Origin: Hymenobacter piscis
GTDB taxonomy: Bacteria; Bacteroidota; Bacteroidia; Cytophagales; Hymenobacteraceae
Assembly (NCBI RefSeq): GCF_018760735.1
Contig: NZ_JAHHZN010000002.1
Coordinates: 341,019-405,018, forward strand
Direction: 5' to 3'
DNA length: 64,000 nt
Under the pieces are notes generated by a model, which saw only the letters and a program-made list of their open reading frames with translations, did no database searches and was not told the origin of the DNA. Shown one piece after another: positions 59,724 to 64,000 of the stretch. The first letter of the stretch is position 1. Every line of letters begins with the position of its first letter. The translations under genes and the position numbers were made by a program.

Positions 59724-60620
59724 ATGGCTGATCAAACTGCCAAGCGTCCCGTCTCCGTTCCCGTCATGGCCGATCTGGCCGCCCGGGGTGAATCTCCGGA
59801 AATCCTGTTCTGGGTGGGCTGCGCCGGGGCCTTCGACGACCGGTACAAGCGCGTCACCCGCGCCTTCGTGCGCATTCTGGAGCACGTGGGCGTGAACTAC
59901 GCCGTGCTGGGCATGGAGGAATCCTGCACCGGCGACCCGGCCAAGCGCGCCGGCAACGAGTTTCTGTTCCAGATGCAGGCCATGACCAACATTGCCACCC
60001 TCGACGGCTACGGCATCAAGAAGGTGGTAACGGCCTGCCCCCACTGTTTCAACACCATCAAAAACGAGTACCCGGCTTTGGGCGGCAACTACGAGGTGAT
60101 TCACCACAGCACCTTCCTGCAGCAGCTCATCAACGAGGGCAAAGTCACGGCCCAGGGCGGTGAGTCGTTCAAGGGCCGCCGCATCACCTTCCACGATTCC
60201 TGCTACCTGGGCCGTTCTAACAACATCTACGAGGCGCCCCGCGCTGTGCTGGAGGTACTTGATGCCGACCTGCTGGAGATGAAGCGCTGCAAAACCAACG
60301 GCCTGTGCTGCGGGGCCGGCGGGGCCCAGATGTTCAAGGATGCCGAGCCCGGCAATAAGGAAGTCAACATTGAGCGCACCGAGGAAGCCCTGGCCACCCT
60401 CGATGGCGATGCCGACGTGCTCATGAACCTGCGCGGCGTGGAAAGCACCGCGCCCGCCCTGCCCGCCGGCTCCGACCGCGGCGGCAGCGTAATTGCCGTG
60501 GCCTGCCCGTTCTGCATGACCATGATGGCCGACGGCGTGAAAAATAAGGAGCGCGAGCAGGACGTGCAGGTCTTTGACCTGGCTGAGCTGATTGCCTCCG
60601 CCGAGGGCCTGAACGCCTAA
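59724..60620 (+). CDS. CCG-domain (Fe-S)-binding protein (HdrB-like)
   Basis: The 298-residue protein has the CCG-type cysteine motifs: ILFWVGCAGAFDDR near the start, ACPHCFNTIKNEY, TFHDSCYLGRSNN, NGLCCGAGGAQMF and VACPFCMTMM, which form a non-cubane Fe-S centre like HdrB or glycolate oxidase subunits. It sits 115 bp after the membrane subunit; only a repeat module separates them. Together they form a split heterodisulfide-reductase-like complex with unknown electron acceptor. Confidence 0.87.
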   Translation: MADQTAKRPVSVPVMADLAARGESPEILFWVGCAGAFDDRYKRVTRAFVRILEHVGVNYAVLGMEESCTGDPAKRAGNEFLFQMQAMTNIATLDGYGIKKVVTACPHCFNTIKNEYPALGGNYEVIHHSTFLQQLINEGKVTAQGGESFKGRRITFHDSCYLGRSNNIYEAPRAVLEVLDADLLEMKRCKTNGLCCGAGGAQMFKDAEPGNKEVNIERTEEALATLDGDADVLMNLRGVESTAPALPAGSDRGGSVIAVACPFCMTMMADGVKNKEREQDVQVFDLAELIASAEGLNA

Positions 60621-60650
60621 CGGCTGCTACCTGTTTATAAAGCCGCTGAA

Positions 60651-60685
60651 AACAGCCCCGGCCGGAACTTCCGGCCGGGGCTGTT
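60651..60685 (+). terminator. Terminator after the Fe-S operon
   Basis: A 17-bp perfect inverted repeat (60651-60667 with 60669-60685) with a one-base centre, followed by TTTCTTTG. Confidence 0.7.
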
Positions 60686-60785
60686 TCTTTGTAGCAGATA
60701 GCCCCCTCCGCTTCGGTGCCGCCGCTGCCCGGAGCGGCTACCCTGCCGCCCGCCCATTCGGGCTTTTCCGACTTTACTTTCCGCC

Positions 60786-61271
60786 ATGTACGTTCCCTTC
60801 GACCAGCTGCCCGCTTCCGCCCGCATCTGGATTTACCAGGCCAGCCGCCCCTTCACGGCCGCCGAGCAGGCTGCCCTGCAACCCGCCCTGCACCAGTTCG
60901 CCACCGACTGGACCAGCCACGGACGGTCCCTGGCCGCCTCGGCCGCCGTACGGCACGACCAGTTTCTGGTTATCGGGCTCGATGAAGCCGTAGCCGGGGC
61001 CAGCGGCTGCTCCATTGATGCCTCCGTGCGTTTTGTACAGGCAATTGAAGCCCAGGTGGGCGTGGAGCTGCTGGAAAAATCGAAGCTGGCCTTCCTGTTG
61101 GATGGGCAGGTGCAGCTACTCGACCGCAAAGAGCTGCGCAATGCCGTGGCCGCCGGCACATTATCGCCCGAAACGCCCTACTTCGATAATACCATCGGGC
61201 AGCAGGGCCAGCTCCAGACCAGTTGGCCGGCTCCGGCTCAGGCTACGTGGCTGGCGCGCTACTTCCGCTGA
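60786..61271 (+). CDS. Conserved Bacteroidota protein of unknown function (often labelled ABC transporter ATPase)
   Basis: The 161-residue protein starts MYVPFDQLPASARIWIYQASRPFTAAEQ and continues with WTSHGRSLAASAAVRHDQFLVIGLDEAVAGASGCSIDASVRFVQAIEAQVGVELLEKSKLAFL. This motif order is well conserved in Bacteroidota. Databases often call it an ABC transporter ATPase, but no Walker A is present. The core has the look of a small mixed alpha/beta fold. It lies between terminators and is probably monocistronic. Confidence 0.75.
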   Translation: MYVPFDQLPASARIWIYQASRPFTAAEQAALQPALHQFATDWTSHGRSLAASAAVRHDQFLVIGLDEAVAGASGCSIDASVRFVQAIEAQVGVELLEKSKLAFLLDGQVQLLDRKELRNAVAAGTLSPETPYFDNTIGQQGQLQTSWPAPAQATWLARYFR

Positions 61272-61385
61272 GGCTTTGCGTGCTGGGTGTTCCGGCGAAA
61301 AACTTGGCTAATAAGTAGTAAGTTTAGCACCATCTTAGCCCCGGGAAGGCCCGCTATCCGCTTCCCGTTTTCCTTCCTTTCCTCT

Positions 61386-63317
61386 ATGAGAAATTCTGTT
61401 CTAGTATGGGCCATGGCGGGCTCGGCCGCGGTGCTCACGGGGTGCGCCACCACCGGCGGCCTGAGCAAGGCTGATAAGCGGTTTACCCGTGGCGAATACG
61501 AAGCCGCTATTCCTTTATATAAGGCCGATGTGGCCAAGGGCAAAAACGTCGCGCTTTCCAACTACCGCCTCGGCGAGTCCTACCGCCTCTCCAACCGCCC
61601 CGAAGAGGCGGCCGCCTACTACAAAGCCGCCCTGGCCGGCGGCGTGAAAAATGCCGACGCCGGCTACTACTACGCCCAGGCCCTGCGGGCCAGTGGCCAG
61701 TTCGAGGAAGCTGCCGCCCAGTTCAGCCGCTACGCCGAAACCGGCGGCAACCGCACCCTGGCCGCCCGCGCCGAAGCCGACGCGAAAAATGCCCAGGCCT
61801 CCACGGCCGTGTTGGCTATGCGTACCAACAGCGAGGTGATGCCCCTGGACCAGCTCAACACGCCCGCCGCTGAATTCGGCGCCACCCGCATTCCCGATAC
61901 CAGGGAACTGGTGTTTGCCTCGGGCCGGGAGGGGAAAGTGTACCAAGGCAACGGGGAAGGCTTCAACGACCTCTACGCCGTTAAGTTCGAGGACGACCAG
62001 AAGCTGACCGGCGGCACCGTGCGCAAGCTCGAAGCCCTTATCAATTCCGAAGACAAGCACGAAGCCAGCGCCACCTACTCGCCGGATGGCAAGATGCTGG
62101 TGTTTGCCCGGTCCAACAACGGTTCCAAGAAAGGCTACCTGAGCGTGGATCTGTGGGTGTCCTATTACCGCGCCGGGGCCTGGACGGAACCCGAAATTCT
62201 GCGCGGCGTGAACAGTAGCACCGCCGATGAATACTCGCCGGTCTTTTCGCCCGACGGGCAGACGCTCTACTTCGCCTCTACCCGCAAAGGCGGCCTCGGC
62301 GGCAGCGACCTGTACAAAGCCACCATGGAAAGCCCCGGCCGCTTTGGTACGCCCGAAAATCTGGGCGACCAGGTGAACACCGTCGGCAATGAGAATTTCC
62401 CGGCCATTTCGCCCGAAGGCGTGCTGTACTTCTCCTCCGATGGGCACCCGGGCCTCGGCAAGCTCGATATCTTCAAGCTCGACAAAGGCAAGGCGAAAAA
62501 CCTGGGCAGCCCCATCAACAGCCCCGGCGACGACTTCGCACCTTTCTTTACCGATAAGCGTGTGGGCGTGCTATCCTCGAACCGCGCCGGGGGCAAGGGC
62601 TCCGACGACCTGTACCTGTTTCGCGAGAACCCCCTCAAGCTCGTCACGTTCTATGCCGACGGCACGTTGGTGGAGCGCAACGACAAAACCGGCGATACGG
62701 CCCCGGTAGCCAGCGAAACGGTCACCCTCTTCGATGCCAAAGGCCAGAAGCTGCAAACCACCACCACCGGCCCCGACGGCAAGTTCAGCCTCAAGCTGGA
62801 TTCGGCGGCGGCCAACTATTCGCTCATTGCCAACCGTAGCGGTTACTTCACGGCCCGCAATTCCCTCAGCACCATCGGCCGCAAGCCCGCCCAGGCCGAT
62901 TTGCCCGACCCGATGAACGACGTGCGGATTCCCGTTACGCTCACGCTCACCAAAATCGTGAAGAACAAGGCCATTGTGGTGGATAACATCTTCTACGATT
63001 ACGACAAGGCCAATATTCGGCCCGATGCGGCCCTGGAACTGGATAAGCTGGTACAGACCCTCAACGACAACCCGCAAATCACCATCGAGCTCAGTTCCCA
63101 TACCGACTCGCGTGGCAAGGACGCCTACAACCAGGCTCTTTCGCAGCGTCGGGCCCAGGCCGCCGTCGATTACATCATTTCCAAGGGCATTGACAAAGCC
63201 CGCATCACGGCCAAGGGCTATGGCGAGTCGCGCCCAGTTATTAAGAATGCCAAAACGGAGGAGGATTACCAACGCAACCGCCGCACGGAATTCAAAGTGA
63301 CCAAAATAGCCGAATAG
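61386..63317 (+). CDS. OmpA-family lipoprotein with TPR, PD40 beta-propeller and carboxypeptidase-regulatory-like domains (PorE-like)
   Basis: The 643-residue protein has a lipobox LTGC (C20), a TPR region (about 30-150), a PD40 beta propeller (about 180-400, with repeats such as SPVFSPDGQTLYFASTRKGG and FPAISPEGVLYFSSDG), a carboxypeptidase-regulatory-like domain (about 430-510) and an OmpA peptidoglycan-binding domain (about 535-643, LSSHTDSRGKDAYNQALSQRRAQAA). This order is that of PorE, a type IX secretion component, but paralogues are common, so the role stays open. ATG 61386 is used. Confidence 0.88.
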   Translation: MRNSVLVWAMAGSAAVLTGCATTGGLSKADKRFTRGEYEAAIPLYKADVAKGKNVALSNYRLGESYRLSNRPEEAAAYYKAALAGGVKNADAGYYYAQALRASGQFEEAAAQFSRYAETGGNRTLAARAEADAKNAQASTAVLAMRTNSEVMPLDQLNTPAAEFGATRIPDTRELVFASGREGKVYQGNGEGFNDLYAVKFEDDQKLTGGTVRKLEALINSEDKHEASATYSPDGKMLVFARSNNGSKKGYLSVDLWVSYYRAGAWTEPEILRGVNSSTADEYSPVFSPDGQTLYFASTRKGGLGGSDLYKATMESPGRFGTPENLGDQVNTVGNENFPAISPEGVLYFSSDGHPGLGKLDIFKLDKGKAKNLGSPINSPGDDFAPFFTDKRVGVLSSNRAGGKGSDDLYLFRENPLKLVTFYADGTLVERNDKTGDTAPVASETVTLFDAKGQKLQTTTTGPDGKFSLKLDSAAANYSLIANRSGYFTARNSLSTIGRKPAQADLPDPMNDVRIPVTLTLTKIVKNKAIVVDNIFYDYDKANIRPDAALELDKLVQTLNDNPQITIELSSHTDSRGKDAYNQALSQRRAQAAVDYIISKGIDKARITAKGYGESRPVIKNAKTEEDYQRNRRTEFKVTKIAE

Positions 63318-63322
63318 CGTTC

Positions 63323-63388
63323 TGCCGGCCCTATAACGAACCGCCCGGTCTGCTCCTGCAGGCCGGGCGGTTCGTTATAGGGCCGGCA
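63323..63388. terminator. Long perfect hairpin after the OmpA-family gene
   Basis: A 26-bp perfect stem (63323-63348 with 63363-63388) with a 14-nt loop. No U-tract follows, but it lies six bases after the stop codon. Confidence 0.7.
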
Positions 63389-63805
63389 ATGCTTACCTGG
63401 GAAGCGTTTGAATAAAGATGGGGCGGTACAGGTATGAACAGTCCCATCTACCGATCTGTACGCCAGTACCCGGCTGTGGCACCATACTATAGATATAGAA
63501 AGAGAAGAAGCTATCCATGTAGTATAAGTTGCTCCACTGGCTTGGTGAATCATTACGGATAGTGCATCGAAGCACCAGGGCGCTAAGTCCGTATCGAAAA
63601 TCCTTGCTAAATCGGCCAAAACCGGGAAAAGCAATCATTCCTTCCCCCTGACTTATGTTTGATTCGAGCAGCCTGACCAACGAATTGTGGGCAAGCTGTC
63701 TGAGTGTTCTGCACGGTAGGCTAGCCCGTGGCAAAAAGAAAGTCGCTGATTTTCTGGGTAGAAGCGGGACTTGTACGGGTATTTTGGGGCCCGGGTTTGC
63801 AGAAT

Positions 63806-63837
63806 TGCGGCCAATGCCCCACTTTTGCACTCCCAAT
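63806..63837 (+). promoter_or_regulatory. Upstream promoter of a tandem pair at the right edge
   Basis: TTTG (63806-63809), 20 bases, then CACTTTTG (63830-63837), one mismatch to TAnnTTTG. Confidence 0.55.
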
Positions 63838-63876
63838 CCGACACGCGGAGGGGACCGGCCGCTTCGGCAGCCGCTG

Positions 63877-63934
63877 CTTGAAAAAAGATTTTCGCCGCGG
63901 GCTTGCAAAGCAGCAAGTAGTTTTGCTACCTTTG
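63877..63934 (+). promoter_or_regulatory. Downstream promoter of a tandem pair, strong consensus with A-tract
   Basis: TTG (63903-63905), 21 bases, then TACCTTTG (63927-63934), a perfect -7 box. An A/T-rich stretch (GAAAAAAGATTTT, about 63880-63892) lies just upstream like an UP element. This tandem layout is typical of rRNA and other stable-RNA operons. Confidence 0.7.
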
Positions 63935-64000
63935 CACCCCGCTTCAACCGGAAGCGCTCTTCACCGCCGGACTGCCTCGGCAACGGGTCTTGAAAAAGTG

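Larger units (their letters stand above)
63389..64000. other. Gene-free right edge carrying tandem promoters
   Basis: The last 612 bp hold no convincing gene: the open frames here lack family resemblance and codon structure. The first 270 bp are AT-richer and unassigned. From about 63800 two promoter-like elements, a hairpin (CGCTTC 63940-63945 with GAAGCG 63951-63956) and a leader-like stretch follow, so a transcript probably continues past the window. Confidence 0.6.

Noticed and set aside
60775..60782. Promoter TACTTTCC just before the gene at 60786
   Set aside because: It ends three bases before the start codon, so transcription would begin inside the coding region.
63393..63983. Open frames on both strands at the right edge
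   Set aside because: They lack family resemblance, overlap the tandem promoters and each other, and have no promoter of their own.

Overview
The window looks like a GC-rich Bacteroidota chromosome, most probably Hymenobacter or a close relative in the Cytophagales. The evidence is a SusC/SusD pair driven by a FecI/FecR-type sigma/anti-sigma pair, DUF4270 and AIM24 proteins, an archaeal-type PcrB protein, and many -7 promoter boxes of the Bacteroidota form TAnnTTTG. It carries about 58 protein genes and one tRNA. I see no transposase, prophage, plasmid backbone or CRISPR array. No rRNA gene is inside the window, but it ends in two tandem strong-promoter-like sequences that may lead into a stable-RNA operon.

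Layout. 0-4 kb: polyprenyl diphosphate synthase, rhomboid protease, small lipoprotein, DUF2939 protein and a glycerophosphodiesterase. 4-7.3 kb: an origin-proximal-looking block. It has an AT-rich HTH gene saturated with TGTAA/TTACA words, a 16-bp sequence matching the ParB site parS, a hotdog thioesterase, dciA (DUF721) and recF. 7.4-12.7 kb: PDH E1 alpha, a TPR membrane protein, ribH, a DksA-like protein and a pseudouridine synthase with a very long disordered N-terminus. 12.9-22 kb: the tight coaX-OMP-lptC-small membrane protein operon, a PpiD-like chaperone, a periplasmic TPR protein and recJ. 22-33 kb: DoxX-like protein, M61 peptidase, lptB, GH3 protein, AIM24, gltX, pentapeptide-repeat protein, ridA and a 3HCDH-like protein. 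33-41.6 kb: glmS, DUF4270 lipoprotein, a half-size GT5 protein, panC, panD, a flippase-like protein, rfaE2 and a zinc metallopeptidase. 41.9-47.5 kb: acyl-CoA dehydrogenase, AraC regulator, PcrB, a holin-family operon and a J-domain/TPR protein. 47.6-57.3 kb: a TonB-dependent receptor, then the sigma/FecR/SusC/SusD locus. 57.5-63.3 kb: orphan protein, tRNA-Phe, a split Fe-S oxidoreductase pair, a conserved small protein and an OmpA/PD40 lipoprotein.

How the genes work together. lptC and lptB (LPS transport), rfaE2 (heptose activation), glmS (amino sugar supply) and PpiD (envelope folding) serve the outer membrane. panC, panD and coaX all lie on the route to CoA. A GGPP-type prenyl synthase and a GGGP-synthase-like PcrB could be consecutive enzymes of ether-lipid synthesis. 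The sigma/FecR/SusC(STN)/SusD set forms a self-contained surface-signalled uptake locus.

The least explained signals are: (1) a dispersed set of intergenic inverted-repeat modules built from short stuttering words, repeatedly placed on stop codons, one of them a perfect 40-bp inverted repeat; (2) the TGTAA/TTACA array around and inside the HTH gene beside parS; (3) the tandem promoters at the right edge.
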